Below, piece by piece: positions 8,357-16,631 of a stretch of 33,108 bases of DNA. The notes under the pieces were generated by a model. It did no database searches. It was not told the DNA's origin and worked only from the letters and a program-made list of their open reading frames with translations. The translations under genes were made by a program, and so were the position numbers. Position 1 is the stretch's first letter; each line of letters begins with the position of its first letter. The DNA lies in contig DISC01000007.1 of the NCBI GenBank assembly GCA_002421745.1, positions 1 through 33,108 of the forward strand. The letters run 5' to 3'. The DNA is from Patescibacteria group bacterium UBA6220. Its GTDB lineage: Bacteria; Patescibacteriota; Minisyncoccia; Minisyncoccales; Minisyncoccaceae.

Positions 8357-8914
8357 TTAACCTTCTAGTTCCGTTTTCTTTCGCCCCACTGCTTCGTCGA
8401 TCTTTTTATTGTATTTATCAACCAAGTCTTGTAATTTATCTTTTGATTTAAACTTGTCGTCTTCCCTAATTAAACCTTCTCTGGTTTTTATTTGAATATC
8501 TGACCAAGCTTCATCACGATATTTTCTAATGGTTTTTTTGGCGTTGTCTTCTGTTTGAGAAACAGCTTTACTTAACTCTTTTCTCAATTCTTCTGACATT
8601 TGCGGAACATTAATAATAATACTGTCTCCCTCAACTACTGGAGATAGTCCTGACACTTCTCTTGCGATTGCCTTTTCTATGGGCTCAATGTAGCTTCTAT
8701 CCCAAGGCTGAATTGATAACTGTCTAGCTGATAAAATTGAAATTGCGCTTAATTGCTTTACTGGCATCATATCACCAAAAACATCAACTTTTATATCTTC
8801 AACTAAGGCTGGGCTAGCGCGACCAGTCCTAATTGACGATAATTTTTTTTGCACAAAATCAACGGCTTTTTCTAGTTCAGGTTCTATTGATTTAATAATA
8901 TCTTCGTGTAGCAT
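8357..8914 (-). CDS. frr: ribosome recycling factor
   Basis: Splits post-termination ribosomes together with EF-G. The length (185 aa) and the conserved stretches VDFVQKKLSSIRTGRASPAL (about 18-37), LSIQPWDRSYIEPIEKAI (about 70-87) and EELRKELSK (about 108-116) are typical of the two-domain RRF. It is the first gene of the frr-rseP-hyp-proS-mreB unit, with its own promoter at 8954-8982 and a leader of about 35 nt. No Shine-Dalgarno site is visible. Confidence 0.96.
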   Translation of the reverse strand: MLHEDIIKSIEPELEKAVDFVQKKLSSIRTGRASPALVEDIKVDVFGDMMPVKQLSAISILSARQLSIQPWDRSYIEPIEKAIAREVSGLSPVVEGDSIIINVPQMSEELRKELSKAVSQTEDNAKKTIRKYRDEAWSDIQIKTREGLIREDDKFKSKDKLQDLVDKYNKKIDEAVGRKKTELEG

Positions 8915-8953
8915 AATATTTTAAATTATTAATTATAAAACTTAACTATTTGC

Positions 8954-8982
8954 ATTATACCAAGCAAATTCAAGGTTTACAA
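8954..8982 (-). promoter_or_regulatory. promoter for the frr-rseP-proS-mreB unit
   Basis: TTGTAA (8977-8982), a 17-nt spacer and TATAAT (8954-8959) lie on the minus strand, between the aspS stop and frr. Confidence 0.6.
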
Positions 8983-8986
8983 ATAA

Positions 8987-10342
8987 TTACTTTTTCTCTT
9001 TTTTTGTCTCTTGCGTTAATAAATTATCAATACGATGAATATCTCTCGGAAACAAAGTAGCTTCGCGAATATTGTCTACGCCCACCAATTTGGCGGTCAA
9101 TCTTTCGAGTCCCATTCCCAGTCCTCCATGCGGAGGCATTCCGTATTTAAAAGCTTGTAAATAATAATTAAATTTTTCTGGATCTAATCCTTTTCTTTCA
9201 ATGCTTGCTATTAATTGATCATAGTTATTTATTCTTTGTCCGCCACTAGTTATTTCAATGCCACGAAAAAGTAAATCAAAGCTTTTGGTAAAACCAGCGT
9301 CATTCTCATCCTCATAAGTATACATCGGTCTTTTGCTTACTGGATAATGTGTAATAAAAATAAATTCACTACCTAGGTTTTGCGCGCTATATTCACAAAG
9401 CCATCTCTCGTGTGCTGGATCAAGATCAGGTTCACTCGTACAATCTTCTCCTGTTTCTTTTTTTATTAATTCCTGAGCTTCGCGCAATTTCATAGTTGGT
9501 ATTTTTTGGGGCACGACTGGAATGATTGAATTAAGACAAAGAAACTCAGCACTAAAATTATCTTGCAAGTCTTTCATTATTTTTGTAAGCATCTTTGTTT
9601 CCATTTCTATAACATCTTCATGATTATTTACAAAACCCATTTCCATATCCAAACTCGTATATTCATTTATGTGTCTGGTAGTAGAATGTGGTTCGGCGCG
9701 ATAAACATTACCCACGGAAAAAACCCGCTCAAAGACTCCTACCATTATCTGTTTATAAAACTGAGGACTTTGTGCTAAATGAGCTGTATGGCCAAAATAA
9801 TCAAGACTAAAAGTATTGGCTCCACCCTCTGCGTCTTCACCTATTATTTTAGGAACTTGAATTTCAACAAAATCCTCACTTCTTAAAAAATCACTAAAAG
9901 ATTTCACAATTTGCGACTGAATCTTAAAAATCATTTTTGCTTTTTCTCCCCTTAAACTAAAGGGCAAATAATTAAGATAAGTATCAATATTAATATCTGT
10001 TGAATTTTTTTCAAAAGGAATTTCTTCCGCCTTAGATAAAACACAGCCTTCGATTGCCTCTAATTCAATATCGCCATTCATAATTTCTGGATTAATAGTA
10101 TTTTCCATTCTAGCTTTTACCAGTCCAGTAATTTGCAAAGACCATTCATTTTTTATTTCTGAAAAAACACTATAAGCAGCTTCTTGTTTTTTTGAAATAA
10201 TTACCTGCACCTTTCCGGTTCTGTCCAATAAATCAATAAAAATAAGCTTGCCATGATCACGCCTTAAATCAACCACACCCTTAATGGTTACTGTTTGTCC
10301 AATATTATTTTTTAAATCTTTAATTAAAATTCTGTTTTCCAT
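8987..10342 (-). CDS. aspS: aspartyl-tRNA synthetase, archaeal-type short form
   Basis: Class IIb synthetase. An N-terminal OB-fold anticodon domain (about 1-105) is followed by the catalytic core with EGGANTF and LAQSPQFYKQ (about 172-200), motif 2 YRAEPHSTTRHINEYTSLDME (about 218-238) and motif 3 GLGMGLERL (about 419-427). LAQSPQ.YKQ points to Asp rather than Asn specificity. At 451 aa it lacks the GAD insertion and C-terminal extension of the usual bacterial enzyme (about 590 aa), matching the archaeal/eukaryotic architecture. Whether it also charges tRNA-Asn cannot be seen here. The ATG is 5 nt after the holB stop. Confidence 0.88.
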   Translation of the reverse strand: MENRILIKDLKNNIGQTVTIKGVVDLRRDHGKLIFIDLLDRTGKVQVIISKKQEAAYSVFSEIKNEWSLQITGLVKARMENTINPEIMNGDIELEAIEGCVLSKAEEIPFEKNSTDINIDTYLNYLPFSLRGEKAKMIFKIQSQIVKSFSDFLRSEDFVEIQVPKIIGEDAEGGANTFSLDYFGHTAHLAQSPQFYKQIMVGVFERVFSVGNVYRAEPHSTTRHINEYTSLDMEMGFVNNHEDVIEMETKMLTKIMKDLQDNFSAEFLCLNSIIPVVPQKIPTMKLREAQELIKKETGEDCTSEPDLDPAHERWLCEYSAQNLGSEFIFITHYPVSKRPMYTYEDENDAGFTKSFDLLFRGIEITSGGQRINNYDQLIASIERKGLDPEKFNYYLQAFKYGMPPHGGLGMGLERLTAKLVGVDNIREATLFPRDIHRIDNLLTQETKKEKK

Positions 10343-10346
10343 ATTT

Positions 10347-11291
10347 TTATAACTTTATTAACAGATTTTCTATAGCTAATTTTTTATTTATATTTGTACT
10401 AGCAATCAAATGCTTAACCTTGCTTAAATCTTTAATAATTAAAACCAAGTCATTTACAGAATATTTCGCCAATCGATCTTTATTTCCAAAAACCTTATAA
10501 AGCATTTCTCGCCTAAAAAATCTTTCCCATATTTCCATAGTTTCCATTAAGCCTTCGTTTGTTTCGGTTGCGTCTGTCATCTTTTTAGCATACTCAAATC
10601 TTTTATGATAGTCTGCGGAACAAAGCGTCTCAATATCTTTTACTGACTGATTAAAGTTTTTTACTTTATCCGGATTGTTAAAAAAATCAACAGCCTTACC
10701 AATTTGACCAGAAGACATCATAGCTATTTCTTTAGCATCTTCTGATTTTGCACCCAAAGAAATTAAATGATTTTCAATCAATTCTTTATCAAGTAAAGAA
10801 AATTTTATATTTTGGGCTCTTGATTTAATTGTTGAAATTAACATTTCTGGATAAGCAGTAATCAAAATAATTATGGATTTACCCTTTGGCTCTTCTAAGG
10901 TTTTTAAAAGTGAATTTTGGGCATAAACATTCATTAAGTGAGCGTCATTAATTATTCCGATTTTATAAGAATTACCGTAAGATTTCAAAGCTAATTTTTC
11001 GCTTAATTGCCAGATTTGTTCTATTTTTATTTCCTTACTACCATCTTCAGGGGCAATAATAGTTACATCGGGAAAAGTTGATTCATTAATACTGCGGCAG
11101 GCATAACATTTGTCACACGGCTCACCTTTTAAATTTTTTTCTTGACAAAAAATATTTTTAGCAAAATCCAAAGCTATCATTTTTTTTCCAATTTTATTGG
11201 GACCAGAAAAAATAAAAGCATGCGGAATGTTTTCTTTTTTCGACATAGAAAACAAAATATTTTTTTGATTACAGTGTCCAATAACCGCCAT
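10347..11291 (-). CDS. holB: DNA polymerase III delta' subunit
   Basis: AAA+ clamp-loader subunit. A Walker A-like loop GPNKIGKK (about 30-37 from the chosen ATG), a zinc module with C...CDKCYAC (about 50-69), the NSLLKTLEEP block and the SRAQ (SRC-like) motif are typical of HolB/DnaX proteins. The loop lacks the consensus GKT (GKK instead), as expected for a non-hydrolysing delta' subunit. The ATG at 11291 is chosen rather than an upstream in-frame codon because it lies 1 nt after the murA stop. It sits in the murA-holB-aspS unit. Confidence 0.88.
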   Translation of the reverse strand: MAVIGHCNQKNILFSMSKKENIPHAFIFSGPNKIGKKMIALDFAKNIFCQEKNLKGEPCDKCYACRSINESTFPDVTIIAPEDGSKEIKIEQIWQLSEKLALKSYGNSYKIGIINDAHLMNVYAQNSLLKTLEEPKGKSIIILITAYPEMLISTIKSRAQNIKFSLLDKELIENHLISLGAKSEDAKEIAMMSSGQIGKAVDFFNNPDKVKNFNQSVKDIETLCSADYHKRFEYAKKMTDATETNEGLMETMEIWERFFRREMLYKVFGNKDRLAKYSVNDLVLIIKDLSKVKHLIASTNINKKLAIENLLIKL

Positions 11292-11292
11292 T

Positions 11293-12576
11293 TTATTTTT
11301 TAATTCTTTTAATATCTGCACCCAAAGCACTTAAACGCTCTTCTATTTTTTCATAACCCCTATCTACTTGATAAATATCACTGATAGTGGTTTTTCCTTT
11401 AGCAATAAGCCCAGCAATTATTATCGCCGCACCTCCACGCAAATCAAAAGAACCAAGATCTGCTCCATAAAGCTTGGTAATGCCATTAATTGTAGCTCGA
11501 TGAGGATCAGAAAAAAATATATCCGCACCCATTTTAGTCAAACCCTCCATATACTTAAGGCGACTCTCAAACAAGGGATCATGAATCAAAGTTACTCCTT
11601 TTGTTTGAGTGGCCAAAACTCCCAAAACAGACAATAAATCTGACGGAAATCCCGGATAAGGCAAGCTTTGCATTTTTCTAATTTTAATATTATCTGTTGG
11701 TATCACCCTGACATCAACCCTGTCTCCTCCTTTTTTTGTAATTTCAAATTTTGCTCCACAATCTTCTAGTTTTTTTAATACATATTCCAAAAATGAATAT
11801 TCAACATTTTTTACCACAATATCACTCTTGGTTGCCAATGCCATAATTATAAAAGTTCCAGCCTCTATTGGGTCATACATTAAAAAATGCTTAAATCCCC
11901 ATAATTTTTTCGCACCCCTTACTTTAACAATGTGCTGGCCAGAACCAATAATATTTGCTCCCATTTTTTTTAAAACTTTAGCTAATTCTTGATTCTGATA
12001 ATCTCCATCCGCTACCTTAATAGTAATTTGCTCACTTAAAGAACTGGCGTATAGCATAAGATTAGCTGTAGCAGTTACACTAAATTCATCCAGGGTAATC
12101 ACATTATCTTTTATTTGTTTTGGAGCAGTAAGAACAATTTTATTTCTTTTCTCTTCTACCTTCACACCCAATTGAGAAAAAGCATCCAAATGAGTATCAA
12201 TCGGCCTAGCTCCAATAATACATCCTCCGGGTTGCGGTAAATTAACCTTTCCAAATCTGGCAAGCAAAGCTCCATACAAAAGAACAGAGCCTCTAAATTT
12301 TAAAACCAATTTGTCGTTTATCTTTGACGGATTAATATTTTTAGCATTAATTTTTACTTTGCGCTCTCCCAACCAATCTATTTTTACTTGCATGCTTTTA
12401 AAAATTTCCAATAAACGCATTACATCCTCAATCAAAGGAACATTATCAATCACGCAATCTTCATCCGTTAAAAGCGCAGCTATTAAAACGGGAAAAGCGG
12501 CATTTTTGGCACCGCTTACTCCTATTTCTCCTTTAAGCTTTTTTCCTCCTTGAATTACGAAAATTTCTTTTTCCAT
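11293..12576 (-). CDS. murA: UDP-N-acetylglucosamine 1-carboxyvinyltransferase
   Basis: First committed step of peptidoglycan synthesis: transfers enolpyruvate from PEP to UDP-GlcNAc. The catalytic Cys119 is in PQPGGCIIGARPIDTH, and the SGAKNAAFPV N-terminal block (about 21-30) and RGGAAIIIAGLIAKG (about 388-402) are conserved. The length (427 aa) is usual. The Cys (not Asp) form predicts sensitivity to fosfomycin, a family-based inference. It is followed by holB and aspS and preceded by an mreB paralogue, a cell-wall grouping. Confidence 0.96.
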   Translation of the reverse strand: MEKEIFVIQGGKKLKGEIGVSGAKNAAFPVLIAALLTDEDCVIDNVPLIEDVMRLLEIFKSMQVKIDWLGERKVKINAKNINPSKINDKLVLKFRGSVLLYGALLARFGKVNLPQPGGCIIGARPIDTHLDAFSQLGVKVEEKRNKIVLTAPKQIKDNVITLDEFSVTATANLMLYASSLSEQITIKVADGDYQNQELAKVLKKMGANIIGSGQHIVKVRGAKKLWGFKHFLMYDPIEAGTFIIMALATKSDIVVKNVEYSFLEYVLKKLEDCGAKFEITKKGGDRVDVRVIPTDNIKIRKMQSLPYPGFPSDLLSVLGVLATQTKGVTLIHDPLFESRLKYMEGLTKMGADIFFSDPHRATINGITKLYGADLGSFDLRGGAAIIIAGLIAKGKTTISDIYQVDRGYEKIEERLSALGADIKRIKK

Positions 12577-12650
12577 AAATATAGTTAATAGTAAATTAAT
12601 TTGTTCTCACAATTCACTTAACAAACACTTCTGGTCAATCAACTTGCTGA

Positions 12651-13652
12651 TTATTTTTTGGCCATTACGCTTTTTTTATAAACATCTAGGTTGTCTAAGA
12701 CCACACCTGTTCCTTTGGCCACACAACTCAAAGCGTCGTCAGCCACAAAACAAGGAACGCCAGTGGCTTGCGAAATCAAAGACGCAATATTTCTAAGGCA
12801 AGCACCTCCTCCAGCCACCACCATACCCTTATCCATAATGTCGGCAGACAATTCTGGTGGAGTTTCACGCAATACATTTTTAACACATTGAATTATTTCT
12901 TTTAAAGGATCGGCAATAGCATAACAAATTTCATTAGAATTGATCCTGATCGTTTTTGGTAATCCCAAAATTAAATCTCTACCCCTTATTTCCATAAATT
13001 TTGGATCTTTTTCTGGTAAGGCAGTACCAATTTTTATTTTTATATCCTCAGCTGTTTGTTCTCCAACAGCCAAATTATATTTTTCTTTTATATATTCGGA
13101 AACCGCTGAATCTAATTTATCTCCAGCTACTCGCAGTGACTGAGCATAAACAATTCCACCCAAAGAAATAACTGCCACTTCAGTCGTACCTCCACCAATA
13201 TCTACAATCAAATGACCAGAAGAAGAATTAATTGGTATTCCAGCACCAATAGCTGACAAAACCGGCTCTTTAGCTAAAAAGACTTCTTTAGCTCCAGCCA
13301 AAATACCTGATTCAACAACAGCTCTTTTTTCTGTAGAAGTAATGCCTACTGGAACTCCGATCAAAAGTTCGGGCTTAAAAAATCTTTGAAATCCAACATT
13401 AACCTTATTAATAAAATGTTTTAACATTGCCTGAGTAGTACGATAATCAGCAATTACTCCTTCTCGCAAAGGCCTATAAACCTGAATAGTATCTGGCGTT
13501 CTACCAATCATTTCTTTTGCTTCGCGCCCTACTGCCAAAACTTTATTTTCCGCCAAAGAAACAGCCACCACTGACGGCTCATTTAAAACTACCCCTTTAT
13601 TTGGTACAAAAACCAATGAATTTTTTGTTCCTAAGTCTATTCCTATTTTCAT
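12651..13652 (-). CDS. mreB: second MreB-type actin homologue
   Basis: A paralogue of the MreB at 4214-5290. It carries the same nucleotide-binding blocks: GIDLGTKNSLVFVPNKG (about 3-19), LIVDIGGGTTEVAVISLGG (about 148-166) and GMVVAGGGACLRNI (about 284-297). It is shorter (333 aa) because it starts almost at phosphate-1 and lacks the short N-terminal extension that in many MreBs helps membrane contact. It may make a mixed filament with the other copy or act at another cell site (inference). The promoter is at 13698-13726, and murA follows after 75 nt. Confidence 0.92.
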   Translation of the reverse strand: MKIGIDLGTKNSLVFVPNKGVVLNEPSVVAVSLAENKVLAVGREAKEMIGRTPDTIQVYRPLREGVIADYRTTQAMLKHFINKVNVGFQRFFKPELLIGVPVGITSTEKRAVVESGILAGAKEVFLAKEPVLSAIGAGIPINSSSGHLIVDIGGGTTEVAVISLGGIVYAQSLRVAGDKLDSAVSEYIKEKYNLAVGEQTAEDIKIKIGTALPEKDPKFMEIRGRDLILGLPKTIRINSNEICYAIADPLKEIIQCVKNVLRETPPELSADIMDKGMVVAGGGACLRNIASLISQATGVPCFVADDALSCVAKGTGVVLDNLDVYKKSVMAKK

Positions 13653-13697
13653 ATAATTTAGTTTATTCTCTATCGTATAATTAAGTATAGTAAGCCT

Positions 13698-13726
13698 ATT
13701 TTAGCCAATAAAAAGCGAATTGGCAA
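13698..13726 (-). promoter_or_regulatory. promoter for the mreB2-murA-holB-aspS unit
   Basis: TTGCCA (13721-13726), a 17-nt spacer and TAAAAT (13698-13703) lie on the minus strand. The leader is about 40 nt and has no Shine-Dalgarno site. The region is divergent to the plus-strand gene at 13851. Confidence 0.55.
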
Positions 13727-13850
13727 CCCTAAGCTAAATACTACAAAAAATTATCACACTTAAGCCACAGACTAGCATTTTGGCTTTTTTTGAGCTATTA
13801 TGTTTTTATAAACTAGCAAATCCATCTTGGGTTATAAAAATACATACTTT

Positions 13851-15215
13851 ATGCAAAAGCACATAAGAACCACTATTTTTAGTATAATGGCTGTAGTCTT
13901 TTTTACTGCAGCACCAATAATATTATTTTACTCCGAAGGTTATCGATTTGACTTTCAACAAAAAAAACTCCTTAAAACAGGCGGTTTTTATGTTAAAACA
14001 TCTATACCAGCTGCTGAAGTTTATATAGATCAAAAATATATCAATAAAACATCGCAATTTATTAACTATGATTTTTTAGCACAAAATTTATTACCGAAAA
14101 GCCACGAAATCAAGATTCAAAAAACCGGATATCATACTTGGGAAAAAAATCTAATTGTTAAAGAAAAAATGGTAACTCAAGCTAATGTTACTCTATTTCC
14201 AGAAACAATTAACTTTACCCAAGCTGAACAAAATATTAAAAAAGTTTTTCACTTCAAAGATCAAAATATTCTTATTTTGCAAAACAGCGATGGAGAACTT
14301 TATAGTTACGAAAATAAGCAAAAAAACCTAATTCTTGGAAGTAAATTAAGTAATACTATTAAAATTTCTGACATAAAAATATCAGCCGACTCACGAAATA
14401 TCATAATCAAAGCTATTGAAAATAAAACTTTAAAACAAAAGTATTATCTACTTTCAATAACAAAAGAAAACACAAGTCTTGTTGAGATTAAAAATTTAGA
14501 CAAAACCACTACAAAAATTTTCTTTTACGCCAATAATTTAATTTACTTTGATTTAAATTCAAAAATATATAAACAGACCCTGGACTTACAAAAACCAACA
14601 GCCATAATTAGTACCACTGTAGATGCTTTTAGTATTGATGGAGACAATTTATATTATCTACAACAAGGTAATTTAATTAGAGAAAATCTTTTAACTACTT
14701 TTGGAGAAAACCTAACCAAAGAACTTTTTGAAATAAACCCTAAATATTCTTACGATTTATTTATTTATGGGGGCACGGTTTTTCTATTAGAAAACAAAAC
14801 AATAATTTATTATTTGGATAACACCACTAAAACACTTAAAAAATTAATTTCTTCTGACTCAGAAATAAAATATTATCCTCAATTTGATAAAATTTTATTT
14901 ACTGACGGAAGCCAGTTATGGATGTTCTTTTTGAGCGATTATGAAAGTCCTTTCTTTGTAAAAGCCAACTCCATATTGCCCATCACTCAATTCATAAAGG
15001 TAACTGATCTCAATTGGATAGGCGGAGATTATTTTTCTTTTATTGACAGTAAGGGAAAAATAGAAATAAGCGAAATTGATAATCGCGGTGGGTCAGTTAA
15101 TTTTTTTCAAGCTACAGACTTAACAGCTTCTCAAATTTGGTTTAATAAAAACGAAAAAGCACTCTATGTGCTTTCAGAAAATACTCTCTTTGCTTCTCCT
15201 AAAATCATTCCTTAA
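13851..15215 (+). CDS. membrane-anchored PEGA-domain protein
   Basis: One N-terminal transmembrane helix (about 8-27) is followed by a PEGA-type beta domain (about 43-118: GGFYVKTSIPAAEVYIDQ, then KTGYHTWEKNL). PEGA domains are common in surface proteins. The remaining about 330 residues form alternating short beta segments with turns (SADSRN, DGDNLYYL, DSKGKIEI), which could be a beta-propeller; no sequence family is recognised. The ATG at 13851 is chosen over an upstream TTG (13827) because it gives a normal N terminus before the helix. The gene is divergent from mreB2. No Shine-Dalgarno site is visible. Confidence 0.8.
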   Translation: MQKHIRTTIFSIMAVVFFTAAPIILFYSEGYRFDFQQKKLLKTGGFYVKTSIPAAEVYIDQKYINKTSQFINYDFLAQNLLPKSHEIKIQKTGYHTWEKNLIVKEKMVTQANVTLFPETINFTQAEQNIKKVFHFKDQNILILQNSDGELYSYENKQKNLILGSKLSNTIKISDIKISADSRNIIIKAIENKTLKQKYYLLSITKENTSLVEIKNLDKTTTKIFFYANNLIYFDLNSKIYKQTLDLQKPTAIISTTVDAFSIDGDNLYYLQQGNLIRENLLTTFGENLTKELFEINPKYSYDLFIYGGTVFLLENKTIIYYLDNTTKTLKKLISSDSEIKYYPQFDKILFTDGSQLWMFFLSDYESPFFVKANSILPITQFIKVTDLNWIGGDYFSFIDSKGKIEISEIDNRGGSVNFFQATDLTASQIWFNKNEKALYVLSENTLFASPKIIP

Positions 15216-15223
15216 ATAAAAAA

Positions 15224-15254
15224 GCGTCTAATTTGATTTTTTCAAAAAAGACGC
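15224..15254 (-). terminator. intrinsic terminator after the NUDIX gene
   Basis: GCGTCT (15249-15254) and AGACGC (15224-15229) form a 6-bp stem whose long loop can pair internally, followed by TTTTTT on the minus strand. Confidence 0.65.
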
Positions 15255-15257
15255 ATT

Positions 15258-15285
15258 GATTCAAGATTCTTCTTGAATCTTTTTT
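15258..15285 (+). terminator. intrinsic terminator after the PEGA-domain gene
   Basis: GATTCAAG (15258-15265) and CTTGAATC (15272-15279) form an 8-bp stem followed by TTTTTT on the plus strand. The hairpin overlaps the last codons of the convergent NUDIX gene. Confidence 0.75.
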
Positions 15286-15785
15286 AACATTTTTCCAGCC
15301 TGAACCCGGTATATTAGGTTGGGGCAATCTCGCGAAGCCAATGTTCTCAGGCAAAGCCTGTGCATCCGTTTTCCATATCCGGAAAGTAATCTGTCCCCTT
15401 CGGGACCAAAAGCAAGATCTTCGAGTTCGTCTGGAGAAACATATCTCCATTTACCCCTTGTTGGACGAGAGTCCACAACTCCGATAATCATAACAAGGGC
15501 CAAATCTTTTCCCCCCTTAGATAATGCTGGGTAGAGTGATGGCATTCGCCAAAGTGGCTCTTCAATCATCATACCAAGCTCTTCCCGCAACTCACGAAGA
15601 AATTCTTCACCAAAGACCCTCTCGTCAAGTGCAGATTCCGCAGCCACAGACTCAACTCCGCCCCCTGGCAAATCCCACTCACCGATATATGTACGATCTT
15701 CTTTTTCTCTTTGCTTTACTAAGAGACAACCTCTTTCATTGAAAATTGCTCCGAATATTCCAAGCGTTGGTTTTACTGTTACCAT
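15261..15785 (-). CDS. NUDIX hydrolase, probably recently acquired
   Basis: A NUDIX fold enzyme cleaving a nucleoside-diphosphate-linked substrate; the substrate is unknown. The box is GGGVES...RELREELGM (about 41-73), with an insertion of about 7 residues between the first Gly/Glu and the REL.EELG part; WDLPGGG precedes it. Base use is unlike the neighbours: sampled 60-nt blocks have about 47-55% GC against roughly 30% around it. It is also the one gene here with a clear Shine-Dalgarno-like site, AGGGGTGA at 7 nt from the ATG, in a genome whose 16S lacks the partner sequence. Together these suggest horizontal transfer. It has its own promoter and terminator. Confidence 0.85.
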   Translation of the reverse strand: MVTVKPTLGIFGAIFNERGCLLVKQREKEDRTYIGEWDLPGGGVESVAAESALDERVFGEEFLRELREELGMMIEEPLWRMPSLYPALSKGGKDLALVMIIGVVDSRPTRGKWRYVSPDELEDLAFGPEGDRLLSGYGKRMHRLCLRTLASRDCPNLIYRVQAGKMLKKIQEES

Positions 15786-15792
15786 TCTTGAA

Positions 15793-15847
15793 TCACCCCT
15801 AATAAATTAGGTAATTATATTTATATACTATTTTAATTATTTGTCAA
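15793..15847 (-). promoter_or_regulatory. promoter and Shine-Dalgarno-like site of the NUDIX gene
   Basis: TTGACA (15842-15847), a 16-nt spacer and TATAAA (15820-15825) are followed by a leader of about 28 nt. The leader holds a small CCTAA/TTAGG hairpin and then AGGGGTGA (15793-15800), 7 nt before the ATG. GGTGAT matches the extended canonical Shine-Dalgarno sequence. Confidence 0.65.
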
Positions 15848-15887
15848 TTCAATTTATTTAAAAATAAAAACCGAACATTGTCGGCCA

Positions 15888-15920
15888 TAAAAAAATAAGG
15901 CTATATCCATAGGATATAGC
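15888..15920 (-). terminator. hairpin and T-run ending the candidate small RNA
   Basis: GCTATATCC (15912-15920), a 3-nt loop and GGATATAGC (15900-15908) are followed on the minus strand by CTTATTTTTTT. Confidence 0.65.
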
Positions 15921-16008
15921 GCTATTGAGAAAAAATTATATATATAATTATTATATATAAAATATTAATGTAAAAGAGCTATTAATTAAAAGAACGATAT
16001 CGACTTAC
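15888..16008 (-). ncRNA. candidate small RNA with its own promoter and terminator
   Basis: The stretch 15786-16100 has no protein gene. A strong minus-strand promoter (16015-16043) fires into about 120 nt without a usable reading frame, which ends in a perfect 9-bp hairpin GCTATATCC/GGATATAGC (15900-15920) with a T-run. Inside, a long alternating TATA stretch (about 15936-15962) can fold on itself. It does not resemble tmRNA, SRP RNA or 6S RNA that I can recognise. It could be a regulatory RNA or an untranslated leader. Prediction only. Confidence 0.45.
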
Positions 16009-16014
16009 AAATAC

Positions 16015-16043
16015 ATTTTAACTCTACTCCAAAAATATGTCAA
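16015..16043 (-). promoter_or_regulatory. orphan promoter upstream of the candidate small RNA
   Basis: TTGACA (16038-16043), an exact 17-nt spacer and TAAAAT (16015-16020). It lies just after the terminator of the gene at 16101-16307, so it starts a new transcript that contains no open reading frame of note before the NUDIX promoter. Confidence 0.6.
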
Positions 16044-16049
16044 TAGTTA

Positions 16050-16087
16050 AAAATAAAAAATCCCTTTTATTGTCCAATAAAAGGGAT
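16050..16087 (-). terminator. intrinsic terminator after the DUF5668-like gene
   Basis: A perfect 13-bp stem, ATCCCTTTTATTG (16060-16072) with CAATAAAAGGGAT (16075-16087), is followed by a T-rich tail on the minus strand. Confidence 0.85.
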
Positions 16088-16100
16088 CTTTCAATAACAA

Positions 16101-16307
16101 TTATTTATTTCTCCTAACTCTATCTCCTGGCTCATCGCGATGAACTTCCCACTTCCAAGCCTGACATGAGTTTTTGGAAATAATTGACAAGCCTAATAAT
16201 ATTATTAAAACCGGCCAAATTACTTGCCAAACATTAGCAGAAATTAATCCTAAATTTTGCAATAAAAATATTACTCCAATTAAGATGATAGCAAAACCAA
16301 TGAACAT
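16101..16307 (-). CDS. small DUF5668/LiaF-like membrane protein
   Basis: 68 aa with two hydrophobic helices (about 2-18 and 27-43) separated by a short turn (NLGLISANVWQ). The spacing and the WPVLIILLGLSII motif match the DUF5668 / LiaI-LiaF transmembrane region. The tail is short, basic and probably cytosolic. LiaF-type proteins act in envelope-stress sensing in Firmicutes, but here only the membrane part exists, so that role cannot be assumed. It lies 35 nt downstream of the DUF4342 gene and before a strong terminator. Confidence 0.7.
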   Translation of the reverse strand: MFIGFAIILIGVIFLLQNLGLISANVWQVIWPVLIILLGLSIISKNSCQAWKWEVHRDEPGDRVRRNK

Positions 16308-16341
16308 ATTTTTTATAAAATTAAATATTTAAACGACCTTT

Positions 16342-16587
16342 TTATTTTTTTTCAACAACAAGAGTGCAATTTGTAACCAAAGCTGCCAGAGCTCCAATAG
16401 CTGCCAAAACTGGAGCAAAAACCGTACCCACCACAGCAAAAGTTAATGGTATTTCCATTAATACTTCATCTTTTTCATTTTTAATAATTATCCTTCTTGC
16501 ATTTCCTTCTTTTATTATTTCTTTTACTTTTTTTAAAATTTCATCTCCCGAAACTTTAAATTCTTCTTTTTTATTTTCTTCTGCCAT
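16342..16587 (-). CDS. DUF4342 protein
   Basis: 81 aa. A charged helical N-terminal half (about 1-40, with VSGDEILKKVKEIIKEGNARRI) leads into IPLTFAVVGTVFAPVLAAIG, a hydrophobic hairpin. This layout is that of the DUF4342 family, which is small, widespread and without known function; some members carry a UBA-like start. TATAAT lies about 30 nt upstream. It is probably co-transcribed with the DUF5668-like gene. Confidence 0.75.
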   Translation of the reverse strand: MAEENKKEEFKVSGDEILKKVKEIIKEGNARRIIIKNEKDEVLMEIPLTFAVVGTVFAPVLAAIGALAALVTNCTLVVEKK

Positions 16588-16631
16588 ATATTTAAAATAT
16601 TAAAATACTCTTACTAATATTATACACAAAA

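Noticed and set aside
8341..8365. Shine-Dalgarno site (AAGG) in front of rseP
   Set aside because: The bases are the last codons of frr and other operon genes show no such motif.
15205..15450. Open frame of 81 codons overlapping the first NUDIX gene
   Set aside because: It is in another frame of the same strand within the NUDIX gene; its length reflects the higher GC there.
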